Assembly (NCBI GenBank): GCA_037349315.1
Contig: JBAIAC010000001.1
Location: forward strand, 35,154,001 to 35,218,000
Length of the DNA: 64,000 bases
Direction: 5' to 3'
From: Chelydra serpentina
Lineage: Eukaryota > Chordata > Testudines > Chelydridae
Below are positions 10,560 through 21,845 of the stretch, one piece after another. Position 1 is the first letter of the stretch, and each line of letters opens with the position of its first letter. The notes under the pieces were generated by a model. That model had not been told where the DNA came from, did no database searches, and saw only the letters and a list, made by a program, of their open reading frames with translations. The position numbers and the translations under genes are program-made.

Positions 10560-13500
10560 CCCTCCTTCCAGATGATGTCATGGTATCCTCTCACACTGAG
10601 GATACCTCTCCGGGGGAGGGAACTCCAGTTCTTAGGAAGAGACAGGTAAGTTATGGGGGATTTGATCATTAGAAACACAGATAGCTGGGTTTGCAATGAC
10701 TGGGAGAACCGCATGGTGCCTTGCCAGCCTGGCAGATCTCTTGAGACATCTAGATAGACTTATGTGTAGTGCTGGGGAGGAGTACATGTAGGTTGTAGTA
10801 CATGTAGGTACCAGTGACATAGGGAAGGATAGGAGAGAGGTCCTGCAGGCCAAGTTTAAGCTGCTAGGTAAGAGATTGAAGTCCAGGACCTCCATGTTAG
10901 CATTCTCTGAAACGTCTCCAGTTCTACGCACAGGGCCAGTTAGACAGGCGGAACTACAAGGTCTCAATGCGTGGATGAGATGATGGTGGAGGGAGGAGGG
11001 GTTTAGATTTATTAGGAACTGGGGAAACTTTTTGGAAAGGGAGAGCCTATACAGGAAGGATGGGCTCCATCGAAACCAAAATGGAACCAGACTGCTGGCA
11101 CTTAAAATTAAAAAGGTTGTAGAGCAGTTTTTAAACTAAGGGCTGGGGGAAAGTCGACAGGTGCGGAGAAGCACGTGGTTCGGACAGAGACATCCCTTAG
11201 GGGAGGATCTATTAATAGAGATTCTCTATATCCTAGGAAGGAGGAGAGGATGGAAAATGATAAAATACAGGTAGGATCTGATGAGAAACAGTCAAATGAA
11301 AAAAAGTCCAATTCAATTACATCATGTAATGGCAGACAGCTAAAAGTGACAAGTTTTTAAAGTGCTTATATACCAATGCTAGAAGTCCAAATAATAAGAT
11401 CGGTGAACTAGAGTGCTTCGTATTAAATGAGGATATTGATATAATAGGCATCACAGAAACTTGGTGGAATGATGATAATCAATGGGACACGGTAACACCG
11501 GGGTACAAAATATATCGGCAGGACAGAACAGGTCATGCTGGTAGGGGAGTAGCACTATATGTGAAAGAAAGTGTAGAATCAAATGAAGTAAAAATCTTAA
11601 ATGAACCAAACTGTACCATGGAATCGCTATGGATAGTAACTCCATGCTTTAATAATAAGAATATAGCAGTAGGGATATATTACCAACCACCTGACCAGAA
11701 TGGTGATAGTGACTGTCAAATGTTCAGAGAGATTAAAGAGGCTATTAAAATAAAAAACTCAATAATAATGGGGGATGTCAACTATCTCCATACTGACTGG
11801 GTACGTCACCTCAGGATGGGATTCAGATAACGTTTCTTGACACCTTAAATTACTGCTTCTTGGAGCATCTAGTCCTGGAACCCACAAGAGGAGAGGCACT
11901 TCTTGATTTAGTCCTAAGTGAAGCACAGGACCTGGTCCAAGAGGTGAATATAGCTGGACCCCCTGGCAATAGTGACCATAATATAATTAAATTTAACATC
12001 CCTGTGGCAGGGAAGACACTACAGCAGCCCAACACTGTAGCATTTCATTTCAGAAAGGAGGGCTACACAAAAATGAAGTTAATTAAACAGAAATTAAAAG
12101 GTATAGCGCAAAAAAGTGAAATCCCTGCAAGCTGCATGGAAACTTTTTAAAGACACCATAATAGAGGTTCAATGGAAATGTATACCCCAAAGTAAAAAAC
12201 ATAGTAAGAGAACCAAAAAAGTGCCACTGTGGCTAAACAACCAAGTAAAAGAAGCCGTGAGAGGCAAACGGCATCCTTTAAAAAAGTAGAAGTTAAATCC
12301 TAGTGAGGAAAATAAAAAGAAGCATATAAAACCTGGCAAATGAAGTGTAAAAATATAATTAGGAAGGCCAAAAAAGAATTTGAACAGCTAGCCAAAATCC
12401 AAAAAGTAATGGCAAAAAAAATGTTAAGTATATCAGAAGCAGGAAGCCTGCTAAACGACTAGTGGGGCCATTGGACGATCGAGATGCTAAGGCGGCACTC
12501 AAGGATAAGGCCATTGCGGAGAAACTAAATGAATTCTTTGCATCAGTCTTCACAGCTGAAGATGTGAGGGAGATTCCCAAACCTGAGCCATTCTTTTTAG
12601 GTGACAAATCTGAGGAACTGTCCCAGCTTGAGGGGTCATTAGAGGAGGTTTTGTAACAAATTGATAAACTAAACAGTAATAAGTCACCAGGTATTCACCC
12701 AAGAGGAACTCAAATGTGAAATTGCAGAACTAACTGTAGTCTGTAACCCATCATTTAACTCGGCTTCTGTACCAAATGACTGGAGGATAGCTAAAGTGAT
12801 GCCAATTTTTTAAAAGGGTTCCAGAGATGATCTGGCAATTATAGGCTGGTAAACCTGACTTCAGTACCAGGCAAACTGGTTGAAACTATAGTAAAAGAAC
12901 AAAATTGTCAGACACACAGATGAACGTATTTTGTTGGGGAAGAGTCAACACGTTTTTTGTAAAGGGAAATCATGCCTCATTAATCTACTAAAATTCTGGG
13001 GGGGGGGGGGGGGTCAACAAGCATGTGGACAAGGGGGATTCATTGGATATAGTGTACCTAGATTTTCAGAAAGCCTTTGACAAGTTTCCTCACCAAAGAC
13101 TCTTAAGTAAAGTAAGCTGTCATGGGATAAGAGGGAAGGGTCCTCTCATGGATTGGTAACTGGTTAAAAGATAGGAAACAAAGGGTAGGAATAAATAGTG
13201 GTATCCCCCAGGGGTCTGTACTGAAACCAGTCCTATTCAACGTATTCATAAATGATCTGGAAAAAGGGTTACACAGTGAGGTGACAAAATTTGCAGATGA
13301 TACAAAACTACTCAAAATAGTTAAGTCCCAAGCAGACTGCAAAGAGCTACAAAAGGATCTCTCAAAACCAGGTGACTGGGTAACAAAATGGCAGATTAAA
13401 TTCAATATTGATAAATGTAAAGTAATGCACATTGGAAAACATAATCTCAACTATACATATAAAATGATGGGGTCTAAATTAGCTGTTACCACTCAAGAAA

Positions 13501-14303
13501 GATCTTGGCATCATTGCGGACAGTTCTCTGAAAACATTCACTCAATGTGCAGCAGCAGCAGTCAAAAAAGCTAACAGAATGTTGGGCATCATTAAGAAAA
13601 GGGATAGATAAAAAATATCATATTGCCTCTATATAAATCCATGGTACGCCCACATCTTGAATACTGCAATCAGATGTGGATGCCCCATCTCAAAAAAAAA
13701 AGATATATTGGAATTGGAAAAGGTTTAGCAAAGGGCAACAAAAATTATTAGGGCTATGGAACAGTATTAATCTCTCCTCATACGGAGAGATTAATAAGAC
13801 TAGGACTTTTCATCTTGGAAAAGAGACTAAGGACAGACATGATAGAGGTCTATAAAATCACAACTGGTGTGCAGAAAGTAAATAAGGAAGTGTTATTTAC
13901 ACCTTCTCATAACGCAAGAACTAGGGGTCACCAAATAAAATTAATCGGCAGCAGATTTAAAACAAACAAAAGGAAGTATTTCTTCACACAATGCACAGTC
14001 AACCTGTGGAACTCCTTGCCAGAGGATGTTGTGAAGGCCAAGACTATAATAGGGTTCAAAAAAGAACTAGATAAACTCATGCAGGATAGGTCCATCAATG
14101 CCTATTAGCCAGGATGGGCAGGGATGGTGTCCCTAACCTCTGTTTGCCAGAAGCTGGGAATTATCGACAGGGAATGGATCACTTGATGAGTACCTGTTCT
14201 GTCCATTGCCTCTAGGGCACCTGGCATTGGCCACTGTCAGAAGACAGGATACTGGGCTAGATTGACCTTTGGTCTGACCCAGTATGGCCGTTCTTATGTT
14301 ACT
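10560..14303 (+). mobile_element. CR1 LINE, near full length, degenerate
   Basis: This is the longest CR1 in the window (about 3.7 kb), antisense inside CMTR1 intron 1. The 5' segment is the CR1 leader/ORF1 region (GGAACTCCAG, GATAGCTGGGTTTGC). From 11.44 kb the endonuclease is readable (GITETWWNDDNQW), then reverse transcriptase segments around 12.7-13.6 kb ([17 protein letters not shown]) and the 3' region ending in CAGTATGGCCGTTCTTATG. Many stops and frameshifts break every domain. A 16-base G run at 12998-13013 expands a short G tract normal for this family. The 5' boundary is approximate. Confidence 0.9.
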
Positions 14304-14880
14304 GAAGAGTTTGTTGACAGATAAATAACCACTGCATAACCCGGGGAGCAGTAACAAGTGAGGGTCGACTATTTTCCATTGAACTCAAACAAGCCTGAGG
14401 AGTTTGCTGGGGAAAATGCCACGGAATGGAAAGGGACATAGGGATAAAATTACATACACTACTTAAGAGCAAGAGCTAGGTTCTGTAGGGATAGATGAAG
14501 TGCTGCCGGAATGTCAGTTAAATATTGAACATGAAGAATAAACAATATCAGTGTTTGTAGTCTAACAGGATTAAAACCCAAGGAAATAAAGAACTGAAAG
14601 CTAACGGTCTGGCAGCACCATAGAACTATCAAGACTAAAAATCCACCCAGATCATGCCACCGGGTCTTGAAACTGCTCTTAAAATAGCGTCAGCAGGAAG
14701 GAACTGAGCTCAGTTCTGCCATGAGACACACATTCGCGACATCCCACGAAGTCAGTGGGTACTGCAGGATTGTAACCAATGGCAAAATTATACCCACGGG
14801 TGCCAGCAATTGTCTCCTACTCCGAATAGGATGTGTGTACAAAGCCCTTCACAGGAGACCGCAGCAACAGACAGATTCAT
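14304..14880. other. CMTR1 intron 1, unique sequence near the promoter
   Basis: Non-repetitive sequence grading into the CpG-rich promoter. No gene seen. Confidence 0.45.
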
Positions 14881-15520
14881 TAGCCCAGAGGGGCCCGGCG
14901 TCTGACACGCTCCTAAGGCCGTCCCCAGAGGGCAGCGCAGAGCGGGTCCCATTCGCAGTGGTTCTTGCTTCTCCAGCCTCCTTCCGCCGCAGACACCCGG
15001 GAGCGTTACACGGGCCGGGAGCACGGGCGCGATGTGGGGAGGGGAAGCGGGGCACCAGGGAACAGGCACCGCACAGCCGCCGCGCAGAGCTAGGCCCTGG
15101 GAACCGGGGCAAACGCCGACCCCCGGCAGCTCCCCTGGGGGGAGCAGGGACACCCCTGCGCGGCGGGGCCGATAGCGGGGCGCGGGCGGCACTCACTGGG
15201 GCGGGGTCTCAGGCCGGCACCATGGCCCGCAGGCGGCGGCGAGCGAACCAGGCCGACTCCGCTCCGCTCACTTTCGTTTCTCCAGCTCCCGGTCGCGCTC
15301 AGGGGCCTCCCCCTCTCGTGGCGCGTGCCAGTGACGTATGTGCCGGCCGCCTTCCCGCGCCTGCGCCGAGAACCGCTGGGACCAGGGAGGGGGGACGACC
15401 CGAGAGCGGGCTGAAAGCAGGAGGGAGAAGGGGGCGGGACCATTAATCTGGGTCCGTCACTGCGGGGCGGGGCATCCTTGGGCTACGCCCCTAGAAGGGG
15501 CTAGAGCGGGACGGGCGGAG
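14881..15520 (-). promoter_or_regulatory. CMTR1: CMTR1 CpG-rich promoter and probable noncoding exon 1
   Basis: A GC- and CpG-dense block of about 600 bp lies 5 kb upstream of the CMTR1 start-codon exon and has no competing gene, so it is the natural promoter. A strong donor, CCCCA|GTGAGT, reads on the minus strand with its exon ending at 15197, which would make exon 1 roughly 15197 to 15300-15450 and noncoding. The long open frames across the block on both strands are composition artefacts. The transcription start cannot be placed exactly from sequence. Confidence 0.6.
15268..15284 (-). promoter_or_regulatory. IRF-type motif in the CMTR1 promoter
   Basis: On the minus strand the sequence reads GGAGAAACGAAAGTGAGC. 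It contains AAACGAAA, which fits the IRF core AANNGAAA, followed by GTGA. The canonical two-GAAA ISRE spacing is off by one base, so this is a single IRF site or imperfect ISRE. CMTR1 is interferon-inducible in mammals, which makes the position meaningful, but function here is inferred. Confidence 0.4.
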
Positions 15521-15592
15521 CCTCGCCCTGCGGTACCGGGTTTCGCCGCTCCCCATGCTGCCCTGGCCGTCTCTCTGCATGGACGTAGAAAC

Positions 15593-15962
15593 CAGGGCCG
15601 GCTCCAGGCACCAGCTTGCCAAGCTGGTGCTTGGGGCGGCAGGTGAGAAGGGGGCGGCAGTCCGAGTCCCGCGGCGGCAATTCGGCGGCAGGTCCGCTCT
15701 TCCCGCCGCCGAATTGCCGCCGCGGGACTCGGACTGCCGCCCCAGTCTCGCCTGCCGCGGCGGCAAAGGGGCGGCAGGTCCGCCGCTGTCCCCTTGCCGC
15801 TCCGGAATGGGGCTGCCTGCGTCGGACGCAGGCAGACGTGGCGGGGCCCCGCCCCCGACGCAGGCAGGCGTCAGGGGCGGGGCCCCGCTACGTCTGCCTG
15901 CGTCGGGGGCGGGGCGCCGCCACCCCTGTTTGGGGTGGCAGAATTTGTAAGAGCCGCCCCTG
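15593..15962. mobile_element. GC-rich hAT MITE with perfect 8-bp duplication
   Basis: A 370-bp element with ends CAGGGCCGGCTCCAGG and AAGAGCCGCCCCTG is flanked by identical gtagaaac at 15585-15592 and 15963-15970. This is the hAT signature. The interior is extremely GC-rich, with an inverted segment around GCGGCGGCAATTCGGCGGC and its complement. It is noncoding and lies immediately upstream of the CMTR1 CpG island. The same family recurs at 55537-56110. Confidence 0.85.
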
Positions 15963-16125
15963 GTAGAAACCCTAAGGCCCCGTGGGCTACTGGCTAGGGC
16001 TGGACGGGGAGCAGGAGAGGTGGGGCTAGGCCCAGTGCTGGGGGGGGGGGCGGTCCCCTTAAGCAAACCGCTTCTCCTCTTTTAGCTGGTTTCCCTTCTC
16101 CCACTTTGTCTGTCTTCTCTATTTA

Positions 16126-16347
16126 GGGCTTGTCTACATTGGCACTTTACAGCGCTGCAACTTTCTCACACAGGGGTGAAAAAAACACACCCCTGAGCAC
16201 TGGAAGTTTCAGCGCTGTAACGTGCCAGTGCAGACAGTACACAAGGGCTGGGAGCCACAGCCCTTGTGGAGGTGGGGGGTTTTTTAGAGCCCTTGGAGAG
16301 CGCAGTGCTGCAACTACACAACCCCCCCTACCAGTGTAGACAAGCCC
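16126..16347. mobile_element. PIF/Harbinger-like MITE
   Basis: A 222-bp element with inverted ends GGGCTTGTCTACATTGGC and CCAGTGTAGACAAGCCC is flanked by TTA on both sides (16123-16125 and 16348-16350). The inner sequence repeats CAGCGCTG several times. A truncated relative lies at 39328-39542. Noncoding. Confidence 0.75.
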
Positions 16348-17889
16348 TTAGACTGCACACTTCCTTCAGTCAGCACCCAGCGTCCTGGTGTTTATACAGG
16401 TCCTAGCAGGTGCTCCTCTACAGTCTAATGCCTAGAACTGAATTCCCAAAAGGAGACACACATGCAATGCTTAAAAACCATACCCCACCCCCTCTCCCTC
16501 TACTTGTCATAGACAGTAGTGCAGATTGAACCACCGTGACTATGTGCCCCACCATTGTCTAGTTTATGACAGTCCAAATACACAAAAATATAATTTATGC
16601 CCCTCCTGTGGCTTAGGTTAGATCATCTCCACTTTACCAACTTGCACAAACCTTGATACTTAAAGGGGAGGAAGAAAAGAATAGTTTTCATTTCAAGCTC
16701 TTTAAAGTTCTAGCCCTTAAAAAAACAGGATCTTTAAACTGCAAGAGTAAAAACAGATTCATGCCTGCACTAATGCTAAATATAATGCTACTAGGAACAT
16801 GACCTGGTGTGATTTAGTCTGAGCTGTGATAGGTGAAAAGTCTAGAGTCTTTCAAAAATTTTACAGAAATTTCAATGCCTGCTCACCTCACCTGCACTTA
16901 CCAACTGATCACAGTAACTATCATTCAGTTTTAAAGGTTGCCTGAGCTGAACAGAAGTGGTACTGAAAAGCCTTACAGTCATGCAGCTTTTGTTTAGCTT
17001 TCACACAAAAGCTTAGTGAATTTTCACCAATTTTCTGAAATCCTCCTAACCCCCATACCTTACAGCATGTAAGGAGGAGGAAAGATAATCCTTAAAGAGA
17101 TGTAGATGCTTGAGGCCCAGCACACAAAGATGAATGCTGAAGTGATAAGATATTGGACTTCAATGTGTCATGATCCTATACAATGGTAGGGCAGTCCTTT
17201 GCAACAGGTTTGATAGCTCAAATCCACAAAGCGTTTACCTCAAGGAGTAACATGGGTTGGATAGGCCTGCTTTAAAAGAGCTAGATAAACAACATAAGAT
17301 ATTAAGGCTATTTTATCCCAACAACTTATAAATGTAGTTCTAGGCAAAGTAGGCAGCTGGCTAGGACAGCAGATTCTGTCTAGGGCTGCCTGGCCAAACT
17401 TCAGTGAGTGGTGCAGCAACCTAGTACTCCCCCCACAACCACCAAACCTTAAGGGTCCCTGCACCCTCACCCCCGCAAAGTCTCTCAATGAGAGGAGATC
17501 AATCTCTATGCTAGAGGGGCAGCACACTGATGTTTTGTCTAGGGTGGCAGATTCTTTTGAGCAGTCTCTGGCTTAGGTGCAGGATCACTGCAACACAAAC
17601 AGGCAAGTGAACTAGATGCCTACTATGGGATCTTAAGAAGCTCCATGGAGCCATTAAAATCTGATAGGTATCGCTATAGCAGGTTATTAAATTTTAGATT
17701 CTCTCCCACATTCACAGCAACTTGAATAAGGCTCCTATAAACTTTGCCAGGAAATGGGGAATATGGGTTGCCTCTTCCTCTCTTCCACTCCCACCCCACC
17801 TCTTAAGAGATTTTCACACTAAGCTTTTGTGTAGAACCTAAACAAAGTGCTAGGCTCGCATTCCCCTTCCCCCCAAAACGTACACTGGC
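16348..17889. other. Intergenic, nothing recognised
   Basis: Sequence between the CMTR1 promoter region and the next repeats. The minus-strand open frame at 17240-17527 has no family similarity or splice context. Confidence 0.5.
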
Positions 17890-18125
17890 ATCTATCCACA
17901 GCGGGAAGATATGTGGATCTCAATGTGCCTTACAAATAATTAAACCTCACATCCCCATGAGGTTGACATGCTTATATTATCCCCCTTGTACAAGTGGGGA
18001 AAACAGGCAGTGAGAAGGGAGAGAGACTTGTACAAGGTCCAACAGCACAACAGTGGCACAGTCAGAAATAGAACCCAAATCTTCCAACTCCCAGTCCTGT
18101 GTTTTAACCACAAGTCCATGTTCAC
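17890..18125 (-). mobile_element. MIR/CORE-SINE fragment
   Basis: The plus strand shows the reverse of a MIR-like core: TTATATTATCCCCCTTGTAC, a gap, then GAACCCAAATCTTCCAACTC and TTTAACCACAAG at the tRNA-derived end. It is old and diverged, and the limits are approximate. Confidence 0.65.
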
Positions 18126-18312
18126 CCTAAACCAGGTTTAAACTGAGTTAGTCTGATATGCTTTTAAACCTAACCAGCCAACACTTCTGAATGTCCAGCA
18201 TGGACAAGACTTTAATCTGATCTATCAAATAAATACCACTAACAGAGCTGGCCAGAAAATGGAAAATTCATGTTTTTTAGGAAAAAATAATAATAAATGG
18301 AGATATGCCTAT

Positions 18313-18493
18313 TTCATAGAACTGGAAGGACCTTGAAAGGTCATTGAGTCCAGTCCCCTGTCTTCACTAGCAGGACCAAGTACTGTCCCCTGACAGATTT
18401 TTGCCCCAGATCCCTAAACAGCCCCCTCAAGGATTGAACTCACAACCCTGGGTTTAGCAGGCCAATGCTCAAACCACTGAGCTATCCCTCCCC
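18313..18493 (-). mobile_element. tRNA-headed turtle SINE (Cry-type)
   Basis: On the minus strand the head reads GATAGCTCAGTGGTTTGAGC (A box) and later GGTTGTGAGTTCAATCC (B box), like a tRNA gene with split pol III promoter boxes, followed by an unrelated body ending near TTCTATGAAATAGG. This architecture is the tRNA-derived SINE of cryptodiran turtles. It is not a functional tRNA gene, because the acceptor stem and 3' half are not restored. A tail-only relative is at 46258-46322. Confidence 0.8.
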
Positions 18494-18497
18494 TCAT

Positions 18498-19209
18498 AAT
18501 AAATAGGATGTACCATAAAAAATGTAAAATTTCATGGTTTAGGTTTTTCCAGAAAAATCCTGTTTCCAGAGAACCAAAACAGAATTGTTTGGTTTTCTGG
18601 CTGCCCATGTAAAAGGCTTCTGAAATTGATGAGAGCCCTAGCCCAGCAGCTGGAGAGACAGAGAACTCTGAAGCCCAGCTGTGGGGTTGGAGAGGCAGGG
18701 AGCCCAGCCGCTCAAGTCTCACCCAGAGCTCTGGGCTGGAAAGGCAGAGAGAGCCCAGCCCTGGAGCTGATAGGGAAGCTGAGCAGCTGGTCTCTCTGCC
18801 TCTTCACCCCAGAGCTATGAGAGGAGGGTGCCTGTGTGTGTGAAGCAGCAAGTCAGGGCACTCAGCTTCAGCAGCCCTCCTTGGAAGCTTTTGTGAATTT
18901 CACTGGCAAAAAGTGAAATAGACAAGATCCTTCCAGTCAGGTAGAAATCATTTTGATTTTCCCAATGGCAGATTGATTTTCTTTAGCATTTTCCCCACAG
19001 AAAATGTTGGTTTTCCAAAAAGGACATTTTTTTTGGTTGGGGAAAAAAAAAATCACTGATAAAAAAATTTCAGCCAGTTCTAATCACTAATACTAATTTG
19101 CAAGCTGCAAGTAGGTCAGATTACTTACCTAAGGATCACCTAGTAGACTAAAGCTCAAGCAACTGATTCCAGGAGCCATATTAGATATATTTCCCTTCTC
19201 AGCAAGCTG
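18498..19209. other. Intergenic, no gene
   Basis: A/T-rich runs and unique sequence. Open frames on both strands (for example 18414-18722 minus) overlap the SINE or are chance frames. Confidence 0.45.
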
Positions 19210-20696
19210 AGGCAGAAGAATGGTCAACTCTCAACAATAAAGTGATAGCTGTGCTAGATACAAAGAGCTCAAACAAGGACCATATGGAATATTCGCCTTC
19301 CTGAAAAAATATCCACTCTGAAGAGAGGCATTGTAAGGAGTAGAGCCTCACTGACAATTTTGTTTGTCTAGACGCCATTAATAACTGCTTCATGGAGCAG
19401 CTAGACCCAGAAACAACAAGGAGAGAGGCAATTCTTGATCCAACAACTTGTCCTTTTGAGTCCTTGGCATTTCTTTTGACCCTGCAAGTAAAGGGTGCCA
19501 CTTGGTGCCTACTGCGATGTAGATTCATGTCCATTGGGAACTTGACTGAGACCTCCAGCTTCACTGAACTCCTAAGTGGCACTCAGGATCTGATCCAAGA
19601 GATGAATATAGCTGAAGTGTTTGATAATAGCAACCAGAATGTAATTCAATTTAACATCCTGGTAGGGGGCAAAATACCAGAGGAACCCACCACAGTAGCA
19701 TTTAACTTCGAAAAGGGGAACTACACAAAAAAGTGTGGAGGCTAGTTAAATGGAAATTAAAAGCAACAGTCACAAGAGTGAAATGCCTGCCAGCTGCATG
19801 GAAACTTTTTAAAAACACTATAGTAGGGGGTCAAACTATATGTATAGCCCCCAAATAATAATTAAAAACAAAAAAAGAGGACCCAAAAATGCCACCATGG
19901 CTAAACAGAGTAAAAGAAGTGTTTAGCGATAAAGAGGTACCGATTAAAAATTGGAAGTCAAATCCTATTGAGTAAAATAGAAAGGAACAAATTCTGGTGA
20001 GTCAAGTGTAAAAGTACTAGATGACAGGCCAAAAAATAATTTGAAGAGTCACTAGCAAAAGACACAAAAGCTAACAGCAAATTTTAGTACATCAGAAGCA
20101 GGAAGCCTGTCAAACAATCAGAGGTGCCACGGGATGACCAAGGTCCTAAAGCAGCACTGAAGGAACACAAGGCCATTGGAGAGAAGCTAAATTATTTTTT
20201 TGTATCTCTCTTCACTGCAGAAATTCCCACACCTGAGCCATTCTTTTTCAGTGACAAATCTGAAAAACTGTCCCAGATTAAGGTGTTTGTAGACGTGGTT
20301 TGAAACAAATGGATAAATTAAACAGTAATAAGTCACCAGGACCAGATGGTATTCGCCCAAGTGTACTGAAGGAACTCAAATATGAAACTGCAGGACTAAT
20401 AACTGTGATGTGTAACCTATTGTTTAAATCAGACTCTGCACCAGGTGACTGGAGGATAGCTAATGTAAGGCCAATTTTTAAACAAGGCTCCAGAGGCAAT
20501 CCTGGCAATTACAGGCCAATTAGCCTAACTTCAGTACCAGGCAAACTGGTTGAAACTATAAAAGAACACTTATCAAACATACAGATGAACACAATATGTT
20601 GGAGAAGAGTCAACATAGCTTTTGTGAAGGGAAATAATGCTTCCCCAATCTATTAGAATTCTTTGAGGGTGTCAACAAGCATGTGGACGAGGGTGA
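19210..20696 (+). mobile_element. CR1 LINE fragment, left part of a split copy
   Basis: CR1 ORF2 sequence in plus orientation. Readable segments include the endonuclease end (FMEQLDPETTRREAILD) near 19.4 kb and the reverse transcriptase start (SNKSPGPDGIRPSVLKEL) near 20.33 kb, with FKQGSRGNPGNYRPISL following. It carries many stops. The copy continues after a nested retroelement at 20957 and, after further insertions, from 23225 to 24412. The 5' limit is approximate. Confidence 0.85.
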
Positions 20697-20709
20697 TCCA
20701 GTAGAGATA

Positions 20710-20943
20710 TCAGAGGGGTAGCCGTGTTAGTCTGGATCTGTAGAAGCGACAAAGGGTCCTGTGGCACCTTATAGACTAACAGAGGTATTGAAGCATAAGC
20801 TTTCGTGGGTGAATACCCACTTCTTCGAATGCAAGCAGTGACATTTCCACTGCTTGCATCCGAAGAAGTGGGTATTCACCCACGAAAGCTTATGCTTCAA
20901 TACCTCTGTTAGTCTATAAGGTGCCACAGGACCCTTTGTCGCT
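20710..20943. mobile_element. Hairpin (inverted-repeat) retroelement, Penelope-like candidate
   Basis: The 234-bp insertion is flanked by the 13-bp duplication tccagtagagata (20697-20709 and 20944-20956) inside a CR1. The outer end is TCAGAGGGGTAGCCGTGTTAG. Two arms of about 100 bp are near-perfect reverse complements around a short loop near 20840-20852. One arm has the full 35-40-bp head and the other stops at TTTGTCGC. The same two outer ends recur at 41722-41868 and 57012-57479. I associate the family with turtle Penelope-like elements from memory; no protein is encoded here. Confidence 0.75.
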
Positions 20944-20956
20944 TCCAGTAGAGATA

Positions 20957-21055
20957 GTGTACTTGGACTTTCAGAAAGTCTTTGACAGGGTCCCCTACTA
21001 AAAACTCTTATGCAAAGTAGGCAGTTATGTGAGAAGAGGGAAGGTCCTCTTGTAG
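20957..21055 (+). mobile_element. CR1 continuation after nested insertion
   Basis: GTGTACTTGGACTTTCAGAA and FDRVPY-like coding resume the CR1 RT exactly where the hairpin element interrupted it. The fragment ends near GGAAGGTCCTCTTG, before the next foreign block. Confidence 0.75.
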
Positions 21056-21454
21056 ATAAATCTCTGCATTAAGCATCTTCACATAACTTTCATATGACTT
21101 TGTATTGTGCCTCTATTTTCCTACAACTTTGTATCAGATCCTTATATAGAAAACTTTGTATTGAGCCTTGGTATAATGTTAAAAATGTCTGTTTGCTAGA
21201 AGTAGAATAAACCCCACCCGCCCCCGCCCTTTAATCAATTGCCCTGTTGAATGAATGAGGTGTGAATGAGTAAGGCGTGGAAGGCCAGCACCTCCAGACA
21301 GCTGCAATAGTTGGAGAGGGGATGGAAGCCAGACCCAAGAACAATAAAACTTGTCAAGTGGGCTCGTTAAAGAAGAGCAGACATATTGAGAGCCTTGGGG
21401 GTTAGAAGCAAGCACCTTCTTTTGGGAACACCCTCTTTGCAGCATTGGGACAAC
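21056..21454. other. Foreign block inside split CR1, unassigned
   Basis: This sequence separates two halves of one CR1 and so is itself inserted. It contains TTTGTATTGTGCC-type repeats and no gene. It may be part of a retroelement end, but I cannot place it in a family. Confidence 0.4.
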
Positions 21455-21717
21455 CACAGGGGCTGACTTCCGGCCCCGCCCATGGGTGCTGTCACCCGGC
21501 ATCGGGGGCCCGCCCGACGCCGGGCAACGTTGCGGGGCCCCGCCCCTGACGCCACGTTGCCCGGCATCATGGGCGGGGCCCCGCCACATCTCCCGGTGCC
21601 CGGTAAGTTTGCCGCGGGTCCGGGGCGGGTGGGGAGTTGCCGGTGGGTGCAGAGCACCCACCAATTTTTCTCCGTGGGTGCTCCAGCACCGGAGCACCCA
21701 CGGAGTCGGCGCCCCTG
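21455..21717. mobile_element. GC-rich nonautonomous DNA element, 8-bp duplication
   Basis: The element begins CACAGGGGCTGACTTCC and ends GAGTCGGCGCCCCTG, with gggacaac repeated exactly on both sides (21447-21454 and 21718-21725). The interior alternates CGCCCGACGCCGGGCAACG with its inverse. The 8-bp duplication and CAGGGG/CCCCTG ends indicate hAT. Noncoding. A degenerate relative is at 7886-8347. Confidence 0.75.
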
Positions 21718-21845
21718 GGGACAACACCCAGAGGGAAGCAGCACAAAGAACCAATGGACACAGACACAGATTTTGAATCTGCTATAGATTTGCATGAGAG
21801 GGAAGCTTCTATAAATATGAGGTGTCCTGAAGAGGACCCTGGGTA

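Noticed and set aside
13815..14108. Intact protein-coding gene ([18 protein letters not shown] frame)
   Set aside because: It is the C-terminal part of a decayed CR1 reverse transcriptase; the same sequence recurs in the other CR1 copies.
14721..15446. 241-codon open frame across the CMTR1 CpG island
   Set aside because: It has low-complexity Arg/Ala/Gly/Pro composition, runs antisense to CMTR1, and equally long frames occur on the other strand. Typical of CpG islands.
18425..18493. tRNA gene
   Set aside because: The A and B boxes are present but the acceptor stem is not formed and the sequence continues into a SINE body. It is a tRNA-derived retroposon head.
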